Part shown: piece after piece, positions 7,325-16,286 of the stretch | Layout of the letters: each line of letters begins with the position of its first letter | Numbering within the stretch: the stretch's first letter is position 1 | From: RGDT01 sp964630925 | Lineage (GTDB): Bacteria > Planctomycetota > Planctomycetia > Gemmatales > Gemmataceae | Length of the DNA: 35,029 bases | Assembly (NCBI GenBank): GCA_964630925.1 | Contig: CAZVZK010000105.1 | Location: 1-35,029 of the forward strand | Reading direction: 5' to 3' | Notes under the pieces: model-generated | Database searches by the model: none | What the model saw: the letters and a program-made list of their open reading frames with translations, nothing else | Told to the model about the DNA's origin: nothing | Position numbers and translations under genes: made by a program

Positions 7325-10300
7325 CTAACGCTTCTTCTTCGTGTCCGCCAACTGCTCGAAGTACAGCTTGATCATCCGCGCGTAGTCGTCGCCGTACTTC
7401 GCACGCATCTCCTGCGTGATCTTCGTCTTCAGCTCGCCCGGCAGCTCGCCCCACTTCCTCGGGTCGAACGGCAGCTTCGGCATCGCCACCGCCCGGTCGT
7501 CCGGCTTCCCGCCGCCCACCGCCCCGCCCAGCTCGTTGGGCGGCGTGTCCGTCGGCCTGCCCTCCTGCCCCTGCGGCTGCATCGCCCGCGCCAGGGCCTC
7601 CGCCGCCCGCTGCAGGGCGTCGCCGGCCTGGGCCATCGCCTTCGAGGCGTCGCGCGGGCCGCCCCTGGCCATCTCGCGCCCCGCCTCTTCCATCCGCCGG
7701 CCCGCGTCGCCCAGCTCCTTGCCCGCCTTGCCGTCCACGGGCTCGTTCACGCCCTTGCCCGATGACCTGTCGGCCATCGCCGCCGCCCGTTCCAGCGCCT
7801 TCGCCGCACGCTCGCGCGCCTCCGCCGCCGGGTCGCCGCGCTTCGCCATCTCGCCGGCCTGGCGCATCGCCTCCTTCGCGCCCCGCGCCGCGTCGGCGCC
7901 CTGGCGGGCCGCGTCCTCCGCCCCCGGCGTCGGCGACGGGCGCTCCGCCATCCTGTCGAGCCGCTTCGCCAGCTCGCCCGCCTGCTTCTCCAGCTCGGCC
8001 TGACGCTCCGCCTGGGCCGCCCGCTGCGCCGCCGGGTCCTTCGCCATCGGCGCGAGCTGCTTGTTCACCTCCGCCTGCCGCCGCGCCAGCTTGCGTGCCT
8101 CCTCGAACGTGTCGCCGTCCTTCGTCGCCCGCGGCGTGTCCTTGAGCGACTTCGCCAATTCACGCAGCGCCTTCTCGCTCTGCTCGCCGCCCTTGGATGC
8201 CTCCTCCAGCGCCCCGCTCGACAGCCCGCGCGCCGCCTCGCCGGCCGCCTTGCTGGCGGCGTCGGCCTGCTTGCGGGCCGCCGACTTCTCGCCCTGCTCG
8301 CCCTTCACGGCGCCGGCCAGCTTCTCCGCCTCCTTCGCGATCTCGGCCTGCTCCTTCGCCAGCTTGCCCGCCTCACTCTTGCCCGGCGCCTCGCCCTTGC
8401 CGTCCTCCATCTTGCGCTTCGTCTCGTCGCGCAGCTCACGCTGCTCCTTCGCCAGCTTCCGCGCCTCGTCCGCCATCTTCCTGTCGCCCAGCGGGCCTTC
8501 CTTCTTCGCCTCCGCCGTCTTCGGCGCCTCCGCCGGCCCCAGCTTGTCGGCCAGCTTCTTCAACGCCTCGGCGGCCTCGCCCTCGGCCTTGGCCCTCTCC
8601 TCCGGCTTCGCCTTCTCGGCCTTCGCCACGGCGTCCCTCGCCGCCTTCTTCTCCTTCGCCGCGTCGCCGCCCCGCAGGTTCTTCAGCTCCTCCGCCAACG
8701 CCTCCAATCGCTGCCGGTCATCCGCCTTCGGGCCGTCGCGTTTCGCCTTCTCGGCGGCCTCCGCCTGCGACTTGGCCAGCCGCTGCGCCTTCCGCGCGTC
8801 GCCCTCGTCCTTGAGCGCCTCGGCCAGCGCCTCCAGTTTCTTCGCCGCCTCCTCCATCTTCGCGCGGCCGCCGGACGCCGCCTCTTTGACCGCCCGCTCG
8901 GCCTCCCGGCGCGCCGCCGGGGCGTCCTTCGTCCCCAATTTCTCCAGCTCCGCGGCCAGGTCGCGCTGCCTCCGCTTCACCTCATCCTTCGCCGTGTCCT
9001 TCTCGGCCAGCAGCTCGCGCTGACGGCGGGCCAGCTCGGCGGCCTTCTCGTCGGCGGGCGTCTTCCCGGCCAGCGCCTGGGCCAGCCGATCCAGCTCCTT
9101 CCTCGCCCGCGCCTGATCGACGCGGGCGTCGTCGGCCCGCCTGTCGCGCAGGTCACGCGCCGCCTCGGCCATCTCCTCCCGCGCCCGCTCGCGCCGCGCC
9201 TCCTCGCCGGGCGCATCGAGCGAACGCATCTTCTCGGCCAGCGCCTCCTGCTTGCGGCGCACCTCATTGAGCCGCGCCTCGGGCTTCGCCGACCTCAGGG
9301 CGTCGTCCAGCTCGCGGGCCAATTCCTCCTGCTGGCGGCGCACGCGGTCCACCTCCGCGAGCGCCGACTTCTTCCGCCCCTCCAGCGACGGCAACAAGCC
9401 GGTCAGCTTGCGCAGCGCGTCGCGGGCCGACTCCATCGCCTTCGCCGCCTCGTCCTGCTTGCCGGCCATCAGCGCCTTCTCGGCCTCGTCCATCTGTTGC
9501 CGCGCCCGCGACCACGCCCCGAGGGCGGCACGGTCCGCCGGCGGCAGGCTGATCCCCTCCAGCGCCTCGCGCAGCGCCTTCTGCTCGGCGACGAGGCCCT
9601 TCTTCGCCGCGTCGTCGAGTTTCGCACCCTTCGTGCGCTTCGCCAGCCCCTCCTGCATCAGCGCCAACTGCCGGGCCGCCTCGCGCCCGTCCTTCGACGA
9701 CGCCGCCAGACAGTCCAGGTGCCGGGCCAGACTGTCCAACGCACGCGCCGCATTCTCCTGCTCCGCCTGGGCGCGCTCGGCCTCGCCTCCCGCCAGCGCC
9801 TCGGCGGCCTTCTTCGCCACCGCGTCGTCGAACGGCAGGGCACGATCCGCCTCCAGCCGCCGGGCCGTCTCCTCGCTCAGCTTCTTCGCCCGCGCGGCCA
9901 GCTCCTCCTGCCGCGTCGCCAGCTCGGCCAGACGCTCGCGCTCGCGCCGCCTCTCCGTCTCCGCCGCCGCCTTCGCCAGCGCCCGCTGCTCCTTCGCCAG
10001 CTCGGCGGCCTTCTCTGCCTCGCGCCGGGCCTGCTCCGCACGCTCCTCCTCGAACGCCTTCTTCAGCAGCTCGCTCTTCTCGGCCAGCTTCGCCAGCTCC
10101 TCCTCCGTCTTCCTCTGCTCGCGCTTGATGTCCTCCGCCGCCGCCTTCCCCTCCGGCGTGTCCGTGTCCAGCTCGGCGGCCTTCTCCGCGAGCTGCTTCT
10201 GCTTGTCCGCCAGCTCCTCCACCTTCGCCTGATCGACCCTGTCCCGGGCGACGCGCGCGTTGTCGGCCTTGAGGTCATCCAGCCTGTTCAGCGCCTGGTG

Positions 10301-12235
10301 CAGCTCGCGCTCCGCGGCCCGGAACCGCTCCTCGCGCGCCGCCGGCGCCGCCTTCTCCTCCAGCGTCCGCGCCAGCTCGTCGCCGGCCTTCTTCATCTCC
10401 TCGTTGCCGATCTGCTTCGCCTTGTCACCCAGGATCGCCGTCTCCGGCTCGCGCCGCGCCAGCGCGGCGAGGTCGTCGAGCGACGACTGCACGTCGCGGT
10501 TGAGCTGCCGCACACGCTCCACCTGCTGCCTTTGCGCCGGCGTCAGATCCTGCTTGCCGCGCGTCTCCGCACGCACCTTGTCGCCGGCGCGCATCTCCTG
10601 CTTGATGGCCGCCTGCACCTCGGCGATCTTCCCGTCGATCTCGTCACGCCGCGCCAGGATCTCCTCCTCGCGCGGCGACTTGCCCTCGCTCACCACCTCC
10701 AGCTTCAGCGTCCCGTTCTCCGGGTGATGCACGACGTTCGGCCCGCCGTACCTCTCGGGCCGCGTGTCGCGGAAGCGCAGGCGGTAGTGCAGCGTCTCGC
10801 CCGGCCTCGCCTTGCCGGCGATCTGGAATAGGTGCCGCGCCGACACCTCACGCCGCGCCGCCCCGTCCAGCCTGATCGGCTCCTCCCGCTCGGCGCCGTC
10901 GCCGACGCGCCACAACAGGTCCGCCGCGCCCACGGCCACGTCGTCGGCGAAACGCAGCTCCAGCGGCAGGCGGTCATACGCCCGTACCTTGCGGCCGTCG
11001 AGCAGCCCGGCCGACTTGAGCAACGCCGGCGGCTGGTCCGGGCGGATGGCGAGTTTACCCCCCTCGCGCACCGTCCGCACCCCATGCTCCGCCTCCAACA
11101 CGACGCGATACCCGCCCGGCTCCGTCGCCGTCATCCGCGCCGCCAGCTTCGCGTCGAGTGGGAGCTTCGTCACGGCGGCGCCGTCGCGTGCCGGGGTGAA
11201 TTCGATCCACGCCGCGACGGCCGGGCGCGTCAGCGCGAGCTTGAACGCCGCCTCGCTGTTGGCGAACGCCGACAGGTCGCCGACGCCGGGGTAATGGTCC
11301 GTCTCCATCGTGACGCGGGCGTACTCCGGCGGCGTGACCGTGACCCCCGTCCCCTCCAGCGCCAGCTCGACGGGCGTCACCGCCGTCAGGCGGAACGCCT
11401 CGCTCACTGCGTCGCCCGCCTCGGCCCGGTACTCCACGTCGCCGGGGATCTTCACCCCGCCCGCGAACAACAGCGCGTCGGCCCTGTCCTGCGTCAACGC
11501 GTGCCGCGTCACCGCCCCGTCCGACGCGGTGAACGCGAGCCGCACCACTCTGGGGGCCGTGACTCGTTCGTCGCGTGGCGTCAGACGCACGGTGAACGCC
11601 ACGACGCTCCCCCTGGCGACGTACCCGTCCCCCGGCGTGACCTCGAACGTGAATTCGGGCTGCGTGGTCGGCCCGCGCCACGGGAACAGGAAGCGCGTCG
11701 CCAGCGTGGCGTAGGTGCGTGGGAAGAACGCCGCCGGCCCGAAAAGAGCCAGCAACGCCACGCACGCCGCCGCCAGCAGCGCCGCGGGCGGGCGTCCGGC
11801 GGCGCGGTTGAAATCCAGGGGGCGCGAGCGGGCGTCCGCCTCCTCGGCCAGCACGCGAGCCAGAGCCGGCGACGACACGCGGCCGTCCGCCGCCAGCTCC
11901 ACGGTCGTGATGAGGCGCTCGCCCAGATGCGGGTACACCTCCTCGACGGCTGCGGCGAGGTCGGCCTGATCCAGCCGCGCGGCCAGCGGCGCGACGAGCG
12001 AGCGCAGCAGCACCGTCACGCCCACGACGGCCCAGGCGGCGAGGAGGGCGACGCGGACGCCCGCGGGCAGCGCGAAGCCGCACAGGGCGTCGGCGAGGAG
12101 GGCGGCGCCGGCGACGAGGGACAGGCACAGGACGAGCAGCCCGGCCCCGCGCAGGCCACGCAGGAAGCGGACGCGGCGTGCCAGGCCGGCGAGTCGGCCA
12201 CGCAGGGCGGGCGGCACCGGGACGGTCGTTGACAT
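7325..12235 (-). CDS. Giant DUF4175-like coiled-coil membrane protein
   Basis: 1636 aa. Two membrane helices lie near residues 31-51 and 58-80 and a third near 150-172. Residues 180-520 form beta-rich extracytoplasmic domains (FPWRGPTTQPEFTFEVTPGDG and similar). Residues about 540-1520 are an extremely charged Ala/Glu/Lys/Arg coiled coil with many degenerate heptads. A conserved C-terminal tail (FDPRKWGELPGEL, then YARMIKLYFEQL) closes it. The layout matches DUF4175/TIGR02302-type proteins. The long helical part could span the periplasm or bind a partner, but no function is established. The start is 3 bp after the MFS stop codon (TGA GCC ATG), so the two genes are probably translationally coupled. 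Confidence 0.85.
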   Translation of the reverse strand: MSTTVPVPPALRGRLAGLARRVRFLRGLRGAGLLVLCLSLVAGAALLADALCGFALPAGVRVALLAAWAVVGVTVLLRSLVAPLAARLDQADLAAAVEEVYPHLGERLITTVELAADGRVSSPALARVLAEEADARSRPLDFNRAAGRPPAALLAAACVALLALFGPAAFFPRTYATLATRFLFPWRGPTTQPEFTFEVTPGDGYVARGSVVAFTVRLTPRDERVTAPRVVRLAFTASDGAVTRHALTQDRADALLFAGGVKIPGDVEYRAEAGDAVSEAFRLTAVTPVELALEGTGVTVTPPEYARVTMETDHYPGVGDLSAFANSEAAFKLALTRPAVAAWIEFTPARDGAAVTKLPLDAKLAARMTATEPGGYRVVLEAEHGVRTVREGGKLAIRPDQPPALLKSAGLLDGRKVRAYDRLPLELRFADDVAVGAADLLWRVGDGAEREEPIRLDGAARREVSARHLFQIAGKARPGETLHYRLRFRDTRPERYGGPNVVHHPENGTLKLEVVSEGKSPREEEILARRDEIDGKIAEVQAAIKQEMRAGDKVRAETRGKQDLTPAQRQQVERVRQLNRDVQSSLDDLAALARREPETAILGDKAKQIGNEEMKKAGDELARTLEEKAAPAAREERFRAAERELHQALNRLDDLKADNARVARDRVDQAKVEELADKQKQLAEKAAELDTDTPEGKAAAEDIKREQRKTEEELAKLAEKSELLKKAFEEERAEQARREAEKAAELAKEQRALAKAAAETERRRERERLAELATRQEELAARAKKLSEETARRLEADRALPFDDAVAKKAAEALAGGEAERAQAEQENAARALDSLARHLDCLAASSKDGREAARQLALMQEGLAKRTKGAKLDDAAKKGLVAEQKALREALEGISLPPADRAALGAWSRARQQMDEAEKALMAGKQDEAAKAMESARDALRKLTGLLPSLEGRKKSALAEVDRVRRQQEELARELDDALRSAKPEARLNEVRRKQEALAEKMRSLDAPGEEARRERAREEMAEAARDLRDRRADDARVDQARARKELDRLAQALAGKTPADEKAAELARRQRELLAEKDTAKDEVKRRQRDLAAELEKLGTKDAPAARREAERAVKEAASGGRAKMEEAAKKLEALAEALKDEGDARKAQRLAKSQAEAAEKAKRDGPKADDRQRLEALAEELKNLRGGDAAKEKKAARDAVAKAEKAKPEERAKAEGEAAEALKKLADKLGPAEAPKTAEAKKEGPLGDRKMADEARKLAKEQRELRDETKRKMEDGKGEAPGKSEAGKLAKEQAEIAKEAEKLAGAVKGEQGEKSAARKQADAASKAAGEAARGLSSGALEEASKGGEQSEKALRELAKSLKDTPRATKDGDTFEEARKLARRQAEVNKQLAPMAKDPAAQRAAQAERQAELEKQAGELAKRLDRMAERPSPTPGAEDAARQGADAARGAKEAMRQAGEMAKRGDPAAEARERAAKALERAAAMADRSSGKGVNEPVDGKAGKELGDAGRRMEEAGREMARGGPRDASKAMAQAGDALQRAAEALARAMQPQGQEGRPTDTPPNELGGAVGGGKPDDRAVAMPKLPFDPRKWGELPGELKTKITQEMRAKYGDDYARMIKLYFEQLADTKKKR

Positions 12236-12238
12236 GGC

Positions 12239-13579
12239 TCAGCCCTCGGCAGGCGCGTTCGGCGGGAGGGGCGCCATGATGGCCCCCTCGGCGGGTGTCC
12301 TGATTGATTCTACTGGTGTGGCCGCCACCTCCACAACCCTCGGCCTGCCGGAATCGAGCGGCACCGGCAAGAGGCGGATCAGGAACAGCGACGCCACCCC
12401 GAACAGGCACGACACCACGGCCACCTGGAAGTAACCCCGCAGCGGCTCCTTGTTCTCCTCCCCACTCAGAAACATCCCTGCCAGCAGCGGCCCGATGGCC
12501 ATCGCCGTCTGTGCCACCGCCGAGTTCATGCTCAGGAACGCCCCACGCATCCGGTCCGACGGCACCGCCGTCAGCAGGGCGAACGCCGGCACGCCGCGCC
12601 CGCTCGTCAGCACCATCATCAGCGTGGTCACGACGAGGACGAGGGGCAGCGGGGCGCCCGCCGGCAGCAGCGGCAGCAAGAGCAGCGGCACCAGGGCCAG
12701 CCCGCACACCACCTGGAAGACGATGACGCGCGGGAATCGGTCCGACAGCCGCCCGACGACGTTCATGCTGACCAGCGTGGCGGCCCCGCCGACGGCGTAC
12801 ATGAGCTGCAGGTGCCCGTCGCTGAGGCCGACGTTGCGCTGGAGGAACCACGCCAGGAACGGCATCATCACCCAGCCACCCAGGTTCAGCACGAACATGA
12901 ACGCGAAGGCGCGCAGATGGGCCGGCTCCGACAGCACCTCGATCAAGGTGACGCGGCGCTCCCCGTCCGTGATGTGTCCGCGCAAGGAGGGCACCGAGAG
13001 CCACAGCGCGGGCAAGAGGGCTGCCGACAGCAGGCCCAGCACGAGGAACGGCTGCCGCCAGCCCGACGGCTCGCTGCCCGACAGGGCGATTCCCGCCGGG
13101 ATGCCCACGATGGTCGCCACCGAGAACGCCGAGAACACCGCGCCGGTCGCCGTGCCGCGCCGCGACAGGGGGATGGCGTCGCCGATGATCGACAGGATCA
13201 CCGCGCCGGCCACCCCGCCGAACGCCCCGGCGGCGATGCGTCCGGTCAGGAGCCACGGGTAATCCGGCGCCCACGCGCACAGCAGCGTGGCGGCGGTGAA
13301 GCCGGCGAACAGGACGAGCAGGGCGTGCCGGCGGTCGAAGAGGTCGAGGAGCCAGGCGAGGACCAGCGCGGCGACGCCGGCGGCGATGCTGTACGACGAG
13401 ATGACCAGCCCGAAGCGCGCGGGGTCGAGGCCGAGGTCCGCCGACAGCTTGGCGGCCAGCGGCATGACGAGCATGAAATCGACGATGTGGGTGAACTGCA
13501 CCGCCGCCAGCGCCGCGATGAGCGCCCAGTGCGACGCCGTCAATTCATCCAGCCGCGACGGCTCCGGCTCCGGCGTCAT
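12239..13579 (-). CDS. MFS transporter
   Basis: 446 aa with twelve predicted membrane segments, starting at FTHIVDFMLVMPLA (segment 1). The loop between segments 2 and 3 has the MFS motif A remnant LLDLFDRRHALL, and motif C-like GIPAGIAL follows segment 5. The ATG at 13579 has GGAG 8-9 nt upstream. The family is the Bcr/arabinose-efflux type of drug/H+ antiporters. Substrate unknown. It is the first gene of a probable two-gene unit with the coiled-coil protein. Confidence 0.88.
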   Translation of the reverse strand: MTPEPEPSRLDELTASHWALIAALAAVQFTHIVDFMLVMPLAAKLSADLGLDPARFGLVISSYSIAAGVAALVLAWLLDLFDRRHALLVLFAGFTAATLLCAWAPDYPWLLTGRIAAGAFGGVAGAVILSIIGDAIPLSRRGTATGAVFSAFSVATIVGIPAGIALSGSEPSGWRQPFLVLGLLSAALLPALWLSVPSLRGHITDGERRVTLIEVLSEPAHLRAFAFMFVLNLGGWVMMPFLAWFLQRNVGLSDGHLQLMYAVGGAATLVSMNVVGRLSDRFPRVIVFQVVCGLALVPLLLLPLLPAGAPLPLVLVVTTLMMVLTSGRGVPAFALLTAVPSDRMRGAFLSMNSAVAQTAMAIGPLLAGMFLSGEENKEPLRGYFQVAVVSCLFGVASLFLIRLLPVPLDSGRPRVVEVAATPVESIRTPAEGAIMAPLPPNAPAEG

Positions 13580-13965
13580 GCGTCGCTCCCCGAGGCGAGA
13601 AGCGATTCATGGTAGACGACCGCGGCCCGGCGTGCGAGGCGAAGAAATGGCGTTTACTGATGGCGCGGAAAATGCGGGCGGGCCCTTGACGCTTGATGCG
13701 CGGGCCGGTACAGTAACACGTGATGGATCAGGTGGCGACGGGTTGACACCATCCGACCACCGAATGGGGAACCAACTCTTTCTGACCCGTCATCAGAATC
13801 CCCGCCGTGACCATCCAGCCAGGCGGAGCCTGCTGCGTCCTACCAAACCAGACCCCACCGCGCGGCCTCCCGCACCGGAACGGATTTCTGGCTTGCCTAC
13901 GAGGGATCGGATCAGGACCGTGAGATGGCCCCCTGAATGGCTTCTGGGCACAAGGATACGCACCG
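13580..13965. other. Divergent intergenic region MFS / csrA
   Basis: 386 bp with no gene. It holds the csrA promoter (13686-13714) and then a csrA leader of about 245 nt. Reading frames here are short or continue shadow ORFs. Confidence 0.6.
13686..13714 (+). promoter_or_regulatory. Strong sigma70 promoter upstream of csrA
   Basis: TTGACG (13686-13691), 17-bp spacer, TACAGT (13709-13714). Both hexamers match consensus well and the spacing is ideal. The start site would be near 13721, leaving a long 5' leader before the ATG at 13966. Confidence 0.6.
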
Positions 13966-14196
13966 ATGCTGGTACTGTCCAGGAAAAAAAACGAGAGCAT
14001 CGTCATCAACAACGACATCACCATCACGGTGGTGGAGATCCGCGGTGACAAGGTCCGCCTCGGCATCGTCGCCCCCAAGGACGTCCCCGTCCACCGCCAG
14101 GAGGTGTACGAGGCCATCCACGGCAAGGGCCCGGCCATCCCGGCCCCCGCGCCCGTGGTCGTCCCCACGCCCCCCGAGGGGCCGCGGCCCGTCTGA
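13966..14196 (+). CDS. csrA: Carbon storage regulator CsrA
   Basis: 76 aa RNA-binding translational regulator acting as a strand-swapped homodimer on GGA motifs in mRNA leaders. Leu4 and Arg6 (MLVLSRKK) and the VHRQEVYEAI segment with the essential Arg are present. Beyond the usual roughly 55-60 residue core is a Pro/Ala-rich tail (residues 55-76: IPAPAPVVVPTPPEG). The RBS AAGGAT contains a GGA, which would permit autoregulation. It converges on the sigma54-activator gene, with 6 bp between stops. Confidence 0.96.
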   Translation: MLVLSRKKNESIVINNDITITVVEIRGDKVRLGIVAPKDVPVHRQEVYEAIHGKGPAIPAPAPVVVPTPPEGPRPV

Positions 14197-14202
14197 CGGC
14201 GC

Positions 14203-16035
14203 TCACTCGTCGCCCTCGCGCTGGATCCCGTAGTGCTTCAACTTCGCGTGCAGCGTGCTGCGGTGCAGGCCCAGCACCTTCGCCGCTTGCAGCACGTTCC
14301 CCCCCGTCCGCCTCATCGCCTGGCGGATCGCCCACTCCTCCAGCCGCACCAGGTTGAGCGTCGCCGGCGCCTCCGGCAGGGGCCCCTCCCCCTCGTCCTG
14401 CAGGCACAGGTCCCCCGCCTGGATCACGTCCCGCTCCCCCAGCGCCAGCGCCCCCTCCAGCACCGACCGCAGCTGCCGCACGTTCCCAGGCCACGCGTAA
14501 GCCAGCAGCCGCTCCGTCGCCGCAGGCGACAGATCCACCAGTCGCCCGTACTCGCGTGACAGCCCCTCCAGGAAGTGCCGCGCCAGCTCGGGGATGTCCT
14601 CGGGGTGTTCGCGCAACGGCGGCACGTGCAGCGTCGCCGTCAGCCGGAAGTACAGGTCGCGCCGGAACCTCCCCTCGCGCACCTCCGCCTGCAGGTCGCG
14701 GTTGGACGCCGCGATGACACGCACGTCGGCCCGCGCGTCGGCAGACGCCCCCACCGGCCTGAAGCACCGCGTCTCGAGCACGCGTAACAATTTGGCCTGC
14801 ATGTCCAGAGACAGCTCGCCCACCTCGTCGAGGAACAGCGTCCCCATGTCGGCCTGGGCGAAGTACCCCGGGCGGCCCTCCGGCGGGCAGCCGGTGTACG
14901 CCCCACGCGCCGTCCCGAACAGCTCAGCCTCGGCCAGGCCCCCCGCGATCGCCGCGCAGTTCACCGTCACCAGCGGCCCGCGGTGCCGCTGCGACTGCCG
15001 GTGCAGCCCCAGCGCCACCAGCTCCTTCCCCACCCCCGTCTCCCCCGTGATCAGCACCGAGCAGGGCGCGTCGGCCAGCCGCCGCACCTGCTCGCGCACC
15101 CGCGTGATCGCCGCGCTGGCGCCGATGATCTCGTCCGCCAGTGCCGCCGCGTGCGTCCGCAGCCGCTCGTTGTCGGCCTCCAGGGCGCGGCGGGCACGCA
15201 GCACCTCCAGCGCGTTGGCCAGGTTGGCCGCCAGCAGCTCGCAGAACCGCACCTGCCGCTCGTTGAACGGCAGGCCGGTGCGGTAGGCGTGCAGCGCGCC
15301 CAGCGGGGGATCGCCGGCCCGGCCGCCGTTGGCCCCGCCGCGCAGGGGCACGCACACCGCGTCGCGGTACCGCGCCAGGCTGTCGCCCTCGGGCAGGCCG
15401 CCCCTGCCCGCCGCGAGCCAGACGAGGCCGCCCTGCCGCAGCACCGCCTGTGTCAGACGCCGGCTCAGGGTGGGGTCCACGTCGGCGGCCTGCGGCCTGA
15501 CCACGCGCGACTCCGGCGTGTCGGCGTCCAGGCTCAGGAACCCGGCCAGCGCCGCCCCCGTCTGACGCAGGACCGCGTCGAGGGCGCGGACGATGAGGCC
15601 CTGCGGCGTCTGCTCCCACTGGGCGGCGTTCGTGAACCGCAAGAGCGCGGTGAGGTCGTCGGCCTCGAAGTGCGTCGAGTCGCTGCCGTCGAGCGGGTCG
15701 GCGGGCGCCAGGTACGGCTCCTCGACGGGGGCGCCGGCCTCCCGCACCACGCGGAACCGCAGCCGCACCGCCCCGACGGAGATCACCTGCCCGTCGCAGA
15801 GGGCGGCCGAATCGATGAGGCGGCCCTCGACTCGCGTGCCGTTGGTGGTGTTGAGGTCGGTGAGACGCCAGGCCGACCCGTCGTGGTGCAGGCGTGCGTG
15901 GGCACGGGAGGCGTGCTTGTCTTGCAGGAACACCGAGCAGTCGCGGTTGCGTCCGAGGGTCGCCTCGGAGCCGTCGGGCAGGTCCAGGGAGGCCGGCGTG
16001 GCCATCCCCTCTTCGACGCTGAGGCGTGCCGGCAT
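14203..16035 (-). CDS. FHA-GAF-AAA+ sigma54-dependent activator, Fis-type HTH
   Basis: 610 aa; the ATG at 16035 has GGAG 9 nt upstream and places an FHA domain at residues 15-95 (TLGRNRDCSVFLQDKHASR, then LNTTNGTRVEG). A GAF-like domain follows (about 125-285), then a sigma54-interaction AAA+ domain: Walker A GETGVGKE (331-338), sigma54-contact loop at 378-383 reading GAYTGC, Walker B TLFLDEVGE and Arg finger region RRDLYFRL. The C-terminus is a Fis-type HTH (NVLQAAKVLGLHRSTLHAKLKHYGI). FHA suggests control by phosphothreonine signalling rather than by a two-component receiver. The canonical contact loop is GAFTGA; the final Cys is unusual. Target promoters are unknown. Confidence 0.92.
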   Translation of the reverse strand: MPARLSVEEGMATPASLDLPDGSEATLGRNRDCSVFLQDKHASRAHARLHHDGSAWRLTDLNTTNGTRVEGRLIDSAALCDGQVISVGAVRLRFRVVREAGAPVEEPYLAPADPLDGSDSTHFEADDLTALLRFTNAAQWEQTPQGLIVRALDAVLRQTGAALAGFLSLDADTPESRVVRPQAADVDPTLSRRLTQAVLRQGGLVWLAAGRGGLPEGDSLARYRDAVCVPLRGGANGGRAGDPPLGALHAYRTGLPFNERQVRFCELLAANLANALEVLRARRALEADNERLRTHAAALADEIIGASAAITRVREQVRRLADAPCSVLITGETGVGKELVALGLHRQSQRHRGPLVTVNCAAIAGGLAEAELFGTARGAYTGCPPEGRPGYFAQADMGTLFLDEVGELSLDMQAKLLRVLETRCFRPVGASADARADVRVIAASNRDLQAEVREGRFRRDLYFRLTATLHVPPLREHPEDIPELARHFLEGLSREYGRLVDLSPAATERLLAYAWPGNVRQLRSVLEGALALGERDVIQAGDLCLQDEGEGPLPEAPATLNLVRLEEWAIRQAMRRTGGNVLQAAKVLGLHRSTLHAKLKHYGIQREGDE

Positions 16036-16116
16036 CGTTCTCGCTCCGCTCTTCCCGACTCTTGAATCGCTCCACGATACCGGATCGGGGCGGGGGAGTC
16101 CAGCGCGGGCCCGTAA

Positions 16117-16156
16117 CGCGGCGGGCGGCGGGGCATCCGCCCCGCCGCCCGCCGCG
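16117..16156. repeat. Perfect 18-bp hairpin
   Basis: CGCGGCGGGCGGCGGGGC (16117-16134) pairs with 16139-16156 across an ATCC loop. All-GC stem with no T-run, so not a standard intrinsic terminator, though it may block polymerase. Confidence 0.7.
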
Positions 16157-16203
16157 TCGCCGCCCTGGCCGGTCATACCGTTTCGCGTTGATTGGTCGCG
16201 TAG

Positions 16204-16241
16204 GGCAGGCTGCCAGCCTGCCGCCGGGCCGCAGGCCCGGC
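16204..16241. repeat. Tandem pair of perfect 8-bp hairpins (REP-like)
   Basis: GGCAGGCT-GCC-AGCCTGCC (16204-16222) abuts GCCGGGCC-GCA-GGCCCGGC (16223-16241). Two perfect palindromes with 3-nt loops side by side are typical of a REP/BIME-type unit. Confidence 0.65.
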
Positions 16242-16286
16242 CAGAATGCGCGTCGCCCGGAGGGAACGATTCAACCCGATCCGGTA

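Larger units (their letters stand above)
16036..16286. other. Intergenic region packed with palindromes
   Basis: 251 bp between the BI-1 gene and the activator gene, both leftward. It contains three perfect hairpins (listed separately) and no gene. They may terminate BI-1 transcripts or be REP-type elements. Confidence 0.6.

Noticed and set aside
8061..12232. Several 300-460-aa plus-strand ORFs over the coiled-coil gene
   Set aside because: Ser/Ala/Arg- or Arg/Leu-only composition, mirror images of the Glu/Lys/Ala repeats.
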